Notes: generated by a model not told the origin, from the sequence alone. Positions 1 to 10,573 are shown, numbered from the stretch's first letter. The stretch: 52,385 bases of DNA from Mycoplasmopsis cricetuli ATCC 35279 (GCF_000526955.1 NZ_JAHB01000005.1:1-52385); one strand, 5' to 3'. Numbers and translations: made by a program.

Positions 1-230
<230 letters not shown>

Positions 231-291
231 AGATGAATTCAACAGACATTTTAATAAATTATTAGTTTACTATTCAGTTTTCAAAGTGCAT

Positions 292-337
<46 letters not shown>

Positions 338-386
338 GATAATCAATTTTAGTTAATAAAAAGCATTTATTTTTGGACTTTTTTTG

Positions 387-392
387 TATAAT
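387..392 (+). promoter_or_regulatory. Promoter -10 box of the secY-rplQ operon
   Basis: A perfect TATAAT lies 50 bases after the rRNA terminator and 35 bases before the chosen secY start. No good -35 is visible at the usual distance, which is common in mycoplasmas. Its position implies that the secY-to-rplQ block is transcribed on its own and not from the S10 promoter. Confidence 0.6.
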
Positions 393-426
393 TAAAAAGT
401 ATTTTAGAAAGGTGAAAAAACCCTTA

Positions 427-1845
427 ATGAAAAATATTTTATATCATTTATCTATGTTATTTTACACAGTTAAAAATAACTGAAAAAGTTTTTGAAATTC
501 AAAAGAGATAACAAGAAAGATTTTATATACTTTCTTGCTTTTAGGTATTTTTGTAGTGGGTACCACTATTACTGCACCATTCATTAGATTAACCAATCCA
601 AATTTACTTAATGATCAAAATTCTTTTGTCAGTACTTTAAACTTAATTGGAGGAGGAGGTTTAAGGCAGTTTTCATTGTTTGCGCTTGGTATTAGTCCGT
701 TTATTAATGCATCTCTTATTATGACTATTTTGCAAACTAGAATTTGTCCTCCAATATATAAAATGTCTCAATCAGGACCACATGGTCGAAAAAAAATTAA
801 CATCATAACTCGAGCCTTAACTTTTATAATTGCCTATCCACAAGCGGTATTTTTAATGCGTTCACTTACAACTGGAAGAACTCCATTTATTGAAATTGTT
901 CAAGATATAGGTTTTTCTGTTAGTTTATTACAATGATTTATTGTGCCAATGATTTTAACTTCAGCATCATTATTTGCCTTATTTATTTCTGAACAAATTA
1001 CCAATAAAGGAATTGGGAATGGAACAAGTTTAATTATTTTTGTTGGAGTTTCAGCAAGATTGCCATTTCAATTTCAAAGTGCATTTAATTATTTTGTAGG
1101 AGATTTAAAAAATTCAAGTGGAGCTTTAGTTGGAGTGATTAATTTTTTAACTTATATTTTAATTTATATTTTATGTATTGTAGTTTTATCAATTGTTTAT
1201 AATGCTGAAAGATTGGTTCCAATCCAACAAATTGGAGTTGGTAGAAGTAAAAATATTAAAGAAATGGGTAAATTACCAATTAAAGTCAATCCAGGCGGAA
1301 TTATGCCAATTATTTTTGCAATGATGGTACTTTCATTTCCGAATATGATTGCTAATTTGCTTCCTGAATCTTCTCCATCAAAGAATTGAATTCTTTTAAA
1401 CATGCAATTTACTCAACCAATCGGTCTTAGTTTATTAATTGTTATCACTTTTGTGTTTTCAATTATTTTGGGATTGCAACAATCAAGAGTTGATAAAATT
1501 GCAGAAGATTTTGCTAAAAATTCAACTTTTATTCCTGGAATTAGACCTGGAGAAGAAACTCAAGATTATTTAATTTCAATTGTTTTTAGATTGAGTTTAT
1601 TCTCAGCATTTTATTTAGTTATTGTAGCTTCATTTCAATTTATCCAAATTTTAACAGGTATTTTAAATCCAAGTATTTCATTTGGTGGTACTTCACTTAT
1701 GATTTTAGTATCAGTCTCACTTGAAACAGTAGCACAACTATTTGCTCGCCATAAATCAAGTAAGCTTTCAAAAGCTAAACTTAATTCAATTATTTATCTT
1801 AATAGTGATGATGAAAATGAAAAATCAAAAGGATTATTATGATAA
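427..1845 (+). CDS. secY: Preprotein translocase subunit SecY
   Basis: SecY is the membrane channel of the Sec translocon and exports proteins with SecE/SecG and the SecA motor. The 472-residue product has the family's repeated transmembrane segments, the N-terminal cytosolic stretch NWKSFWNSKEITRKILYT before TM1, and the motif GIGNGTSLIIF near residue 195. TGA codons at 481, 493, 934 and 1387 are read as Trp. The last sense codon is TGA (1840) followed at once by TAA, so in table 4 the gene ends at 1845 and overlaps adk by 7 bases. ATG 427 is chosen; GTG 412 and ATG 454 are in frame and possible. It is the first gene of the alpha half of the ribosomal cluster, here placed directly after the rRNA operon and not after rplO. 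Confidence 0.95.
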
Positions 1846-2480
1846 ACAAAAATTTAATTTTCATGGGCCAACCTGGTGTTGGAAAGGGGACTGTTGCAAA
1901 TTTGATTACTAAATTAAGTTCTTTAAAACACATTTCAACTGGAAATATTTTTCGTGAAGAAATTGCAAATCAAAGTCCCTTAGGTAAAGAAGTTGAAAGA
2001 ATTGTAACTACTGGTGGATATGTTCCTGATGAAATAACTAATTTAATTGTAAAAAATGCTATTGAACAATTACAATCTCAAAATCAAAATTTTATTTTAG
2101 ATGGATATCCACGAACTCTTAAACAAGCTAAATTTTTAAATACTCTTAAAGATCTAAATTTTGTTGTAGTTGAATTAAAAGCTTCTGAAGAAATTATTTT
2201 AGAACGTCTTAGTGGAAGAAGATATTGTCCTAAATGCAAAACAGGATATCACATTAAATTTCAACCTCCAAAAATTCCTAATTTGTGCAATTATGATAAT
2301 AATTTATTAATTATTCGTAAGGATGATGAAGAACAAGCTATTAAGTTAAGATTGAATTTATATAATGAACAAACTAAGCCTTTAATTGAGTATTATAAAC
2401 AACAAGGAAATTTAATTCAGTTAAATTCAGTTGATAATCCTGAAGTAATAGCTAGAAAAATTCTTGAAAAAATTCAATAA
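1839..2480 (+). CDS. adk: Adenylate kinase
   Basis: Adenylate kinase balances ATP + AMP with 2 ADP in the cytoplasm. The 213-residue protein has the P-loop GQPGVGKGT at residues 10-18, the AMP-binding stretch DGYPRT at 88-93 and a LID domain with a structural zinc site Cys130-x2-Cys133-x16-Cys150-x2-Asp153. The fourth ligand is Asp, as in several Gram-positive relatives. Its ATG lies inside the end of secY (ATGATAA), which suggests translational coupling. Spacing to map is larger than elsewhere in the operon because of a promoter and hairpin there. Confidence 0.97.
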   Translation: MINKNLIFMGQPGVGKGTVANLITKLSSLKHISTGNIFREEIANQSPLGKEVERIVTTGGYVPDEITNLIVKNAIEQLQSQNQNFILDGYPRTLKQAKFLNTLKDLNFVVVELKASEEIILERLSGRRYCPKCKTGYHIKFQPPKIPNLCNYDNNLLIIRKDDEEQAIKLRLNLYNEQTKPLIEYYKQQGNLIQLNSVDNPEVIARKILEKIQ

Positions 2481-2520
2481 AATGATAAAATGAATATACT
2501 TTTTAAAAGTATATTTTTTT
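2464..2520 (+). promoter_or_regulatory. Internal promoter and hairpin between adk and map
   Basis: TTGAAA (2464-2469), a 16-base spacer and TAAAAT (2486-2491) form a near-consensus promoter overlapping the end of adk. The predicted start near 2498 falls inside an 11-base inverted repeat (2493-2503 / 2505-2515, core ATACTTTT/AAAAGTAT) followed by T7 (2514-2520). The hairpin looks like an intrinsic terminator or attenuator just before the map start codon. Whether it terminates adk transcripts or sits at the 5' end of the map mRNA cannot be decided from sequence. Confidence 0.45.
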
Positions 2521-2522
2521 AT

Positions 2523-3275
2523 ATGAAGAAATCATTAATTAAAACAAGAAGTGAAATTTATAAAATTACAAAAAGTTGTCAAATCTTGGCAGAAGTCAAG
2601 CAAATTATTTATGACTTTGTAAGACCAGGTGTTTCATTAAAAGAAATTGATCAATTAGCTTTTAATGAAATAAATAAAAGGGGAGCTATACCTGCCTTTC
2701 TCGGACTTTATGGTTTTCCCGCTACAGCCTGCATATCTGTAAATGATGAATTGATCCATGGTATTCCAAGTAATTATGTACTTAGAGATGGGGATTTACT
2801 TAGTGTAGATCTTGGATGCAAATGAAAGGGATATCACTCAGATAGTGCTTTTACAATGGGTGTTGGAAATATTTCACCTGAAAATCAAAAATTAATTGAT
2901 GTAGCTCAAAATGCTTTTAAGGCAGGACTAAAAGCAATTAAAAAAGGAGCTCGTATTGGTGATATTTCACATGCAATTGGAAGTTATATCAAAAAAGAGG
3001 GTTTTTATACTCCAGAAGAATTTTGTGGACATGGAATTGGAAAAGATCTACATGAAGAACCAAATGTTCCAAATGATGGACAAAAAGGTACTGGAATGTT
3101 ACTTCATGATGGAATGGTAATATGTATTGAACCAATGATTACCCAAACTCCACATATCAAAACGTTAAAAGATGGATGAACAATTGTTTCAAGTGACAAA
3201 AGCAACACATCCCACTATGAACACACTGTTTTAATTAAAAATGGACGTGGAATAGTCTTAACGAAAGGAATTTAA
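2523..3275 (+). CDS. map: Methionine aminopeptidase, type I
   Basis: Removes the initiator methionine from nascent proteins after deformylation. The 250-residue length is normal for the bacterial type. Metal ligands of the pita-bread fold are visible: Asp in VDLGCKWKGY, Asp in SDSAFT, His in [12 protein letters not shown], Glu in CIEPM and Glu in HYEHTV. TGA codons at 2823 and 3177 are Trp. ATG 2523 ([12 protein letters not shown]) is chosen because it matches the normal family start. An upstream in-frame ATG at 2490 would place the hairpin inside the coding region. There is no clear Shine-Dalgarno before 2523. It is followed by infA after one base. Confidence 0.95.
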
Positions 3276-3276
3276 T

Positions 3277-3492
3277 TTGGCAAAAGATGCTATCAAATTT
3301 AAAGCTGTGGTTAAAGAAGCTTATTCATCTGATTTATATTCAGTTGAATTAGAAAATGGAATCACAATTAAAGCTCATATTTCAGGTAAAATGAGAGTTA
3401 ATCACATTCGTATTTTACCAGGCGATACAGTTGATGTGGAAGTTAGTCCTTATGATTTAACTCAAGGACGAATTACATATCGTCACAAATAA
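3277..3492 (+). CDS. infA: Translation initiation factor IF-1
   Basis: IF-1 binds the A site of the 30S subunit during initiation. The 71-residue OB-fold protein matches the family end to end ([43 protein letters not shown]). The start is TTG, supported by an AAAGGAA Shine-Dalgarno at 3264-3270 with six bases of spacing. There is no in-frame ATG nearby. The order map-infA-rpmJ-rpsM is the classical one. Confidence 0.95.
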   Translation: MAKDAIKFKAVVKEAYSSDLYSVELENGITIKAHISGKMRVNHIRILPGDTVDVEVSPYDLTQGRITYRHK

Positions 3493-3505
3493 AAGGAGAT
3501 AACAA

Positions 3506-3619
3506 ATGAAAGTTAGAGCAAGTGTTAAAACAATGTGCAAAGACTGTAAAATTATTAAGCGTAAAGGTATTATTCGTGTTATTTGTATTAATCCAAAACA
3601 CAAACAAAGACAGGGTTAG
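3506..3619 (+). CDS. rpmJ: Ribosomal protein L36, zinc-ribbon form
   Basis: The 37-residue product begins [19 protein letters not shown] and has the zinc-binding pattern Cys-x2-Cys near residues 11-14, with Cys27 and His32 behind it. It therefore keeps the zinc-binding C+ form. A strong AAAGGAGAT precedes the ATG. L36 is the smallest protein of the large subunit and sits near the GTPase-associated centre. Confidence 0.95.
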   Translation: MKVRASVKTMCKDCKIIKRKGIIRVICINPKHKQRQG

Positions 3620-3633
3620 AAAGGAAATAAATA

Positions 3634-4020
3634 ATGGCAAGAATTTTAAATGTTGAAATTCCAAATGATAAGCGTGTAGTTATCTCACTTACTTACATTT
3701 ATGGAATTGGAAAAACAACTGCACAAAAAATTTGTGAAAAAGCAAATATTAATGTTAATGAACGTGTCAAAAACCTTACAGAACAACAACTAATTACAAT
3801 TAGAGAAGCTGCAACCAAATATTTAAATGAAGCTAATTTAAAAGTTGAAGGTGATCTTAGAAGAGAAGTTACTTTAGATATTAAACGTTTAATGGAAATT
3901 AAATGTTATCGTGGAATTAGACACAGAAAAGGACTTCCAGTACGTGGACAATCAACTCAAAAAAATGCACGTACTCGTAAAGGTCCAAGAAAAACTGTAG
4001 CTGGAAAGAAAGGTAAATAA
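3634..4020 (+). CDS. rpsM: Ribosomal protein S13
   Basis: Head protein of the 30S subunit that contacts the P-site tRNA and the 50S subunit. The 128-residue product shows the helix-two-turns-helix stretch [17 protein letters not shown] and the basic tail with [20 protein letters not shown]. An AAAGGAAAT Shine-Dalgarno lies upstream. It is followed after two bases by rpsK. Confidence 0.97.
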   Translation: MARILNVEIPNDKRVVISLTYIYGIGKTTAQKICEKANINVNERVKNLTEQQLITIREAATKYLNEANLKVEGDLRREVTLDIKRLMEIKCYRGIRHRKGLPVRGQSTQKNARTRKGPRKTVAGKKGK

Positions 4021-4022
4021 TA

Positions 4023-4412
4023 ATGGCTCGTAAAAGTAAGAAAAAAAATATCACAACAGCTATTGCACATATTCATTCAACAAATAACAACACTATTATT
4101 ACCTTTTCAGATGAAAAAGGAGATGTAATTGCATGAAGTAGTGCAGGAGCAATTGGATACAAAGGAACTAAAAAGAAAACCCCTTATGCAGCAGGACTTG
4201 CAGCAGCAGCAGCAGCAGAAGGTGCAAAAGAGCATGGTGTAAAATCAGTTAAAGTTGAACTTAAAGGTCTTGGATCAGGAAAAGATGCAGCAAGAAAACA
4301 AATTGAAGTTTCAGGAATTACAGTAACTGAAATTAAAGATGTCACTCCAGTACCTCATAATGGTACTAGACCACCAAAACGTGTGTTAAAACGTGAACGC
4401 GCTAAAAAATAG
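4023..4412 (+). CDS. rpsK: Ribosomal protein S11
   Basis: Platform protein of the 30S subunit near the mRNA exit. The 129-residue product has the family core [16 protein letters not shown], one TGA-encoded Trp (IAWSSAG) and the C-terminal [16 protein letters not shown] run of alanines ([13 protein letters not shown], encoded by repeated GCA near 4190-4220) is longer than in most homologues. Confidence 0.97.
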
Positions 4413-4430
4413 TTTCAAATTGAGGTAAAC

Positions 4431-5435
4431 ATGGAAAAAATGAAAAAACTAGAGTACCTACAAAAAACATCAACAAATAATGAAAGCGAATTTAACACTA
4501 CATATCAAATTAAACCACTTGAAAGAGGTTTTGGAAACACATTAGGGGTTGCACTTAGAAGAATTTTGCTATCAAATATTACTTCAATTGCTCCTTTTTG
4601 TGTAAAAATTGAAGGTGTTGAACATGAATTTCAAATTATCAAAGATGTTGTTGAAGATGTACCAAGTTTGCTAATGAATTTAAGAAAAGTTCGTTTTAAT
4701 TATCTTCCTGACATTCTTTCAGAAGATGATATTGTTAAAGCAGAACTTGTCGTTGAATCAACTGGAAAAATTCATGCTGAATCAGTTAAAGTAGTAAGTC
4801 ATCCAAAAATTGAAGTGGTTGATCCAACCATTGAAATTGCAACTGTTCAAGCTAAAAATGCTTTAAAATTAGAAATTTTTCTTCGAGCAGGTAGAGGTTT
4901 TGCTTCTTTTGAAGAAAATAAACTTTTAGTTAATAGAATTGAAGATCAATTACAATCAAATATTAAAAAAGGTAAATTTATTGCTGTTGATTCAAACTTT
5001 TCACCAGTTGAAAAAGTTAATTATTTTGTTAGAGAATTAAATTCAGTTTCATCACAAATTGAAGAAGAACTCGAATTTACTGTTAAAACAGATGGAACTG
5101 TACTTCCTAAAGAAGCAATTAAACAAGCAGCAGAAATTTTAATTGGACATTTCTCAGTTATTGGAGAAGTTGATAAAGTTGATGTTAATATTTTTAAAGA
5201 AGAGCAAAAACAAGAAGAAGTAGTTCAAGAACCTGAAATTGATATCAATCAAATTAATTTATCAGTACGTTCACTTAATGCTCTTAAAAAGATTAAGAAA
5301 ACTAAATTAAGCGAAGTTGCTAAAATGACTTATGAAGAATTAGAACAAACAAAAAACTTAGGTAAAAAATCGCTTGAAGAAATCATTGAAAAATTACATG
5401 AATATGGTTTCTCATTAAAAGAGGGGGATGAGTAA
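4431..5435 (+). CDS. rpoA: RNA polymerase alpha subunit
   Basis: Scaffold subunit for assembly of RNA polymerase. The 334-residue protein has the dimerisation NTD (LERGFGNTLGVALRRILLSN near residues 28-47), the second NTD subdomain, an acidic linker around 250-275 (EEQKQEEVVQEPEID) and a complete C-terminal domain (LSVRSLNALKKI, LGKKSLEEI). ATG 4431 has a GAGG about ten bases upstream; a second Met is at codon 4. It is followed after one base by rplQ, the usual alpha-operon end. Confidence 0.97.
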   Translation: MEKMKKLEYLQKTSTNNESEFNTTYQIKPLERGFGNTLGVALRRILLSNITSIAPFCVKIEGVEHEFQIIKDVVEDVPSLLMNLRKVRFNYLPDILSEDDIVKAELVVESTGKIHAESVKVVSHPKIEVVDPTIEIATVQAKNALKLEIFLRAGRGFASFEENKLLVNRIEDQLQSNIKKGKFIAVDSNFSPVEKVNYFVRELNSVSSQIEEELEFTVKTDGTVLPKEAIKQAAEILIGHFSVIGEVDKVDVNIFKEEQKQEEVVQEPEIDINQINLSVRSLNALKKIKKTKLSEVAKMTYEELEQTKNLGKKSLEEIIEKLHEYGFSLKEGDE

Positions 5436-5436
5436 T

Positions 5437-5799
5437 ATGGCAAATCCAACACAAATTTATTCACGTGACACAAAATGAAGAAAAGGTGTAATGCGTTCAC
5501 TTGTAAGTGAACTTATTATTAATGGCAGAATTCAAACAACTTTAACTAGAGCTAAAGAATTAAGAAGACACACTGAAAAAATGATCACTAAAGCAAAAAA
5601 TCCTACATTGGCAAATCGTAGAGCAGCTGCTGGATATTTACGTGATATTAAAAACAAAGACAATCAAAGCGCATTAAAAGTGTTATTTGATCAGGTGGCA
5701 TTAAAATATACTGAACGCAATGGAGGATATACAAGAATTATTAAACTTCCAAGACGTTTAGGTGATGCAACTAGAATGGCTATTATTGAACTTGTTTAA
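5437..5799 (+). CDS. rplQ: Ribosomal protein L17
   Basis: Protein near the peptide exit tunnel of the 50S subunit. The 120-residue product begins [20 protein letters not shown], with Trp from TGA at 5476. The family core [19 protein letters not shown] follows. It closes the secY-rplQ operon, and a terminator lies 16 bases downstream. Confidence 0.96.
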
Positions 5800-5815
5800 T
5801 TTTTAAGATAATATA

Positions 5816-5870
5816 AAAGTTCAAATTGTAAGATTATTTAGTAATTTTATAATTTGAGCTTTTTTATTTT
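5816..5870 (+). terminator. Terminator of the secY-rplQ operon
   Basis: AAGTTCAAATTGTAA (from 5817) pairs with TTATAATTTGAGCTT (ending 5862) through about 15 pairs including wobbles, followed by a T-rich run. It separates the ribosomal block from the cotransporter gene. Confidence 0.75.
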
Positions 5871-5899
5871 TATTAAACTAAAAAATTTAATTTTTTTAC

Positions 5900-6006
5900 T
5901 ATAATAATGAAGTTATAACTAATTTTATTATTATTTTGATAATTGTATTTATATTGAAATTAATAATATAACAAAAATAAAAAGGGATGAAAAAACTAAG
6001 TATAAT
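5900..6006 (+). promoter_or_regulatory. Two candidate -10 boxes before the Na/Pi cotransporter
   Basis: TATAAT occurs at 5900-5905 and again at 6001-6006. The second would give a leader of only about 13 bases with no Shine-Dalgarno before ATG 6026. Between them a seven-codon reading frame (ATG 5987, MKKLSII) ends inside the second -10 box; it may be chance. Confidence 0.4.
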
Positions 6007-6025
6007 TTAGTATTTTTAGTAAACA

Positions 6026-7813
6026 ATGTTAACATCACTATTTTCAAAAAATCAAGTATCATCAATTCAAAGTGGATCATCTTTGGCAACAACTATTTTA
6101 TTTGCGATTGCAGGACTTGCACTTTTTATTTATTCAACAAAAACACTTTCAACATCACTTAAAACAATTGGTGATGTGAAATTTAATAAAATCATGAAAT
6201 TTATTAGTAAAAATAGGTTTATCGCTATGCTTATTGGAATGTTAGTAACTACTATGATTCAGTCTTCAGATGGAGCAGTTGCTCTTATTATGGGCCTACT
6301 TGCAGCAAGATTAATTAATTTAAGAATTGCTATTGCTTTTTTACTTGGAGCAAATATTGGAACAGCAACAACCTCAATTGTTGTGGCACTTGAACCTTCA
6401 GTTGGTTTTACACAGTATTTTATTTTATTGTTGTTTATTGGTGTTTTTGGATTTTTAATTACCAAAAAAATTAAATGACAAACTATTTTTATGATTATTT
6501 TTTCAATTGGTTTAATTTTCTTTTCATTAAAACTTTTATCTAGTCAATCTAAACAATTAATTAAACAAGATTTTTTTAGAGATATTTTAGTAGTAATGGG
6601 CAAGAATCCTTGAAGTGCTTTTTTAATTTCATTTTTATTTACTGGAATTTTACAATCTTCAAGTGCTACTGTCACTCTTTATCAGACTTTATTTAGTGCT
6701 GGAGAAAGTGCACTCAAACTTAATTCAGCACTTGGTCTAGTGCTTGGGGCTAATGTAGGAACTACTATTACTGGATTAATTGTATCATTTGCTTCAAATA
6801 ATAGTAATTCAAAAAAAATAGCTATAATTTGGGGCATCACTAATTTTTCAATATCATTTATCTTACTTCCATTTTTATATCCATTATCATGATATTCAGA
6901 TTTTGTTAAATTAATTATTCCAGATTCTAATCCAGATATTAAATCATTTCAACTTTCAGTAGGACACCTTTTATTTAATATTATTTTAGTATCAATTTTT
7001 ATCTGACTTATTTCTTATTTAGAAAAATTTGTTAATTTTATTGTTAAAGGTAAATCAAAAATTGATAAAGAATTTGAAATTATTTTACCTGATGAATTAA
7101 TTAAAGAAAATACTTATTTATCGCTTCAAGCAGTTAAAAAAGCAATTTACACATTATCTATTATTTCTACAGAGGGATTGCAAATTATTGCAAATTATTT
7201 AAAAACAGGAAATAATAAGATTTTAAACCGTTATAATGAACTTGAAAGAATTGTTGACAATACACGCACTGATATTTATAATTATTTAGTTAAAATTAGC
7301 GCTAATAATTTATCAAAAGAAGAAGCACAACTTCATCTTTCTTTAATTCTATCTTCTCGCTCAATTGATAAGGTTATGAATTTGGGTTTGAAAGTTATTA
7401 AAGAATTTGAAAAAGTTTTTAATTCTAAAAAAGAACTTTTTTTTAATGTTGATTCAGAGTTAATTAATGAAACAAGAGAAATATTATCTCTTTTAAGAAT
7501 GATGATTAAAAAAGTAACCACTCAAATTGATAAGCATAATATTAAAGAAAGTAGAGCGATTAAAAAAATTAATAACAATATTGAAGCGTTATCGCATGAT
7601 TTCTTGAAGATTAATTTGCAGCGACTTAAAAATGAACAATCACAAAAACTTCAATTGAAAAAAGGTTTTGATTTTGATTTAGTTTTACGTTCATTAGAAA
7701 GAATTAGTCATCATTGCATGAGAATTGATGACTACATTGCTAATACTAGATTTAAATTATCTAAAATGAATCAAAAAGAAAGTAAAGAATTTGCTTTAAT
7801 TCATGAAGAATAA
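6026..7813 (+). CDS. Na+/phosphate cotransporter family protein with PhoU-like domain
   Basis: Predicted sodium-coupled phosphate importer (NptA/PNaS family). The two inverted-repeat signatures are clear: QSSDGAVALIMGLLAARLI with GANIGTATTSI in the first half, and QSSSATVTLYQTLFSAG with GANVGTTITGLI in the second, each flanked by transmembrane segments. Residues from about 345 on are helical and charged (LERIVDNTRTDIYNYLVK, LERISHHCMRIDDYI), like the PhoU-type domain of NptA proteins. The 595-residue frame is continuous from 6026 to 7813 with several TGA Trp codons and one TGG. An in-frame TAA just upstream fixes the start at or after 6026. It is the only phosphate-uptake candidate in the window. 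Confidence 0.88.
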
Positions 7814-7878
7814 TTTTAAATTAATTTTAAAATTTAATTTGCAAAGTTTTTAATGTTCAATGTGATATTATTTGTTAT

Positions 7879-8892
7879 ATGCTTAAATTAAATAACAATA
7901 AAAATTTTTTAAAAGAAACACTAAAAAAACTTAGCTTAATAGTATGAGTTAATTATGATATTAGTTCGCTTACAGATAAAGAAACTAGAGAAATAAAATT
8001 TTGACGATATGTTTATAGTACAATAATTATTTTTGCTTGTTTAATTTCATTTGCAAATGTATTTATACCTACTGGAAGTGAAGTTTCACTATCAGTTAAA
8101 ACAATTATAACAATTGGACAAATACCTGTTATATTTATTTTTAGTGCTGATTTTATTTTACACTTAATTACATATCAATTTCATTATCAAAAAAATAGTA
8201 AAAGCTATTTAACTGGATTGAGGTTTTTAATAACATATCATTCAATTGTAATAATTTTATGTATTCTAGCATCAATTAATTTAATTGGATTATTTGTTAA
8301 TTTAGAAAAAATAAATCAAAAATTTTTAAGTTTTTTAACTGGGTTTTCAATAGTAAGAATTTTGAGATTATTTTTAGTTTTACAAGTATTTGCACCTTTT
8401 AAAATTATTTTTTTAGTTTGTAAATCGCAACAAAAGGTATTAATTAATGTTTTTTTTATTGTGTTAGTGATTATCTTTTTATTTGCTTTAGTAATTTGAA
8501 ATACAGAAATTAGTTTTTTTAATCAAAAACAACAAGAATTTACAAATAAATTTTTACAACAATTTCCAAACGCAAAAGGATATATTCAAGGAAAAACTTA
8601 TAATATACTACAACATTATAGTATTGAACAATTAAAATGATTAGGATTTAATTATCCAGAAATACCAAGCAATGCTGTTTCCAATTTTTGAGATTCATTA
8701 TATTTTACAACCATTACATTAACAACAATTGGGTATGGAGATTTTTCTGCACAATCAGTTACTGCTAAAATGTTAGTAATTATTATCTCAATTATGGGAA
8801 TTGCTGTTATTGCAATTCCTTCTGCAGTTATTGCTGGAGCTTTTTTACAGCATTTACAAAGTCACATTAATAAAAATCAAATTAAGGAGTAA
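7879..8892 (+). CDS. Voltage-gated-like potassium channel, 6-TM type
   Basis: The selectivity filter TTIGYGDF lies near residue 285, between a pore helix ([14 protein letters not shown]) and a final TM helix ([25 protein letters not shown]). Four hydrophobic segments precede it. The S4-like segment [12 protein letters not shown] carries only two arginines, so voltage sensing is likely weak. The frame is 337 residues with TGA as Trp. It ends one base before the nfo start with AAGGAG in its last codons, so it is probably co-transcribed with nfo. A -10-like TATTAT at 7866-7871 lies so close to the ATG that the mRNA would be essentially leaderless. Confidence 0.88.
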
Positions 8893-8893
8893 A

Positions 8894-9733
8894 ATGATTA
8901 AGCTTGGATCACATATTTCATTTAAAAAGCCTGGTTATTTAGTTGGTGCAGTAGGGGAATCACTTTCAAATGGTGCAAATACATTGATGATTTATTTAGG
9001 AGCTCCACAAACTACATTACGAGTAAATGTTGAACATTATCAGCTTAAAAGATATGAAGAATTATTTCAAAATTATATCCCTAAAGAAGATATTATTGTC
9101 CATGCTCCTTACATTGTTAATCCTGCTAACCCTGAAAAAGCAGATTTTTCATGTGATTTTTTAATTCAAGAAATAGAGCGAATGAATTACATAGGAGCAA
9201 AATATTTAGTATTACACCCTGGAGCGTATACTACTTACTCACCTCAAGAAGCACTTGATACTCTAGTTGATAGTTTAAAATATATCATTAGTAAAACTAA
9301 AGATGTAATTATTTGTATTGAAACTATGAGTGGTAAAGGAAGTGAAATAGGAATTAATTTCGAACAAATAAAGTATGTTTTAAGTTGAGTTAATTCTCCA
9401 AGATTAGCTGTATGTCTTGATACATGTCACATGTGAGATTCTGGATATGATTTAAAAAACTATCAGTTATTCAAAAATAAACTAAAGGAGTTAGATCTTT
9501 TAAAAGATGTTAAAGTAATTCATTTAAATGATTCAAAAAATGAACTTAATTCCCATAAAGACAGACACGCAAATATTAATCAGGGATTTATTGGATATGA
9601 AACTTTAAAAAAATTTGTTTATGATCCTGATTTTGATAATATTCCAATTATTCTGGAAACTCCATGAACTGAAAATGGACCAATTTACAAACAAGAAATT
9701 GCTTGACTTTTAGATAAAAAATCAATTGAATAA
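8894..9733 (+). CDS. nfo: Endonuclease IV (AP endonuclease)
   Basis: Class II AP endonuclease that cuts 5' of abasic sites in base excision repair. The 279-residue TIM-barrel protein shows the zinc-site motifs: [46 protein letters not shown] and ILETPW. Four Trp codons are TGA. The start MIKLGSHIS is canonical and follows AAGGAGTAAA, whose TAA is the stop of the channel gene. Mycoplasmas have few repair enzymes, so this is probably the main AP endonuclease. Confidence 0.95.
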
Positions 9734-9822
9734 AATTTATATTTTTAGTGTATAATTATTAAAAGTTTGTTTTTGTGAAAAATAATAAAACTTTAATCAA
9801 GAATGAATTTAAGGATGTAAAG

Positions 9823-10314
9823 ATGAAAGAAACCAAGGAAATTGTAGAATTATATACTCGAAAAAGAAAAGCGTTTATTCTTAATGATCATACAAGAAAA
9901 GAATTAATTAAAAAGTTAAGTATGTGAATTTATGTTTCAAGGTTTTCTAACAAAAAAACTACTGAGCAAGATTTACAAGAACTTAAAGTTGAAGCACCTA
10001 TTGTACATGTGATCCCTCAAGTTCAAGACACTCCTCAAATGGCAGCTATGAATCAAACAAATTCAACAGCTGTAATGATGCAACCCACACCAGTTGAGCA
10101 AGTAATAACTTCAACAGTTGCTGTGTCAACTAAAAAAAGTAAAATCTGGAGAATTATTTATATAACTTTAATCATTATATTTATTATTATATGTGCAATT
10201 GCAATTGCTTATATTTGTGATTTCTTTATTTTTAAAGATACCCACCAAGATGGTAGGTTATGAACTAGTGCTCAGAGATATCATGGTATTTTTGGATTTT
10301 ATTTTAAGAAATAA
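9823..10314 (+). CDS. Hypothetical single-pass membrane protein
   Basis: Unrecognised 163-residue protein. A basic N-terminal part (residues 1-50, LYTRKRKAFILNDHTRKELIKKL) is followed by a low-complexity Gln/Thr/Met/Pro stretch (65-95). One strong transmembrane helix lies at about 109-130 (IIYITLIIIFIIICAIAIAY), then a short tail with three aromatic residues at the end. There is no signal peptide, so topology is uncertain. AAGGATG seven bases before ATG 9823 supports the start; GTG 9775 is in frame upstream. A TATAAT at 9751-9756 suggests its own promoter. Trp codons at 9925 and 10261 are TGA. Confidence 0.7.
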
Positions 10315-10327
10315 TTTTTAATTTAAT

Positions 10328-10356
10328 AAAAAAACAGTTGATCAGACTGTTTTTTT
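10328..10356. terminator. Bidirectional terminator between convergent genes
   Basis: ACAGT (10334-10338) and ACTGT (10346-10350) flanked by A7 on the left and T6-7 on the right. The symmetry serves both the membrane protein gene on the plus strand and rpmB on the minus strand. Confidence 0.85.
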
Positions 10357-10381
10357 ATTATTTTTTAATATTATTATAAAT

Positions 10382-10573
10382 TTATGCTAAACCTTTTAAT
10401 TTAAGAGTTTTAATAGTTTTAGCTGAAACTCTAAGAGTTTTTTTCTCTCCAGCAATAACAACTCTAATTTTTTGTAAATTTACATTAAACTTACGTTTTG
10501 AAGCGTTCATTGCATGCGAACGTTTGTTACCAGATTGAGGGCCTTTACCGGTTAAAGCGTCTCTTCTTGCCAT
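10382..10573 (-). CDS. rpmB: Ribosomal protein L28
   Basis: The 63-residue product begins [23 protein letters not shown], which is the L28 signature, followed by [13 protein letters not shown]. It has AGAAAGGAAT as Shine-Dalgarno and a TATAAT -10 box at 10600-10595 on the minus strand. It is a single-gene unit outside the main ribosomal cluster, as usual for this protein. Confidence 0.96.
   Translation of the reverse strand: MARRDALTGKGPQSGNKRSHAMNASKRKFNVNLQKIRVVIAGEKKTLRVSAKTIKTLKLKGLA

Noticed and set aside
231-291. 5S rRNA gene after 23S
   Set aside because: Only about 60 bases before the terminator, no 5S features.
427-1845. secY as three separate broken pieces
   Set aside because: Breaks are TGA codons at conserved Trp positions; in table 4 the gene is intact. 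The same applies to rnj-like, mtlA, the helicase and others.
5987-6010. Seven-codon leader peptide before the Na/Pi cotransporter
   Set aside because: Could be chance; it overlaps a -10 box and has no supporting conservation.
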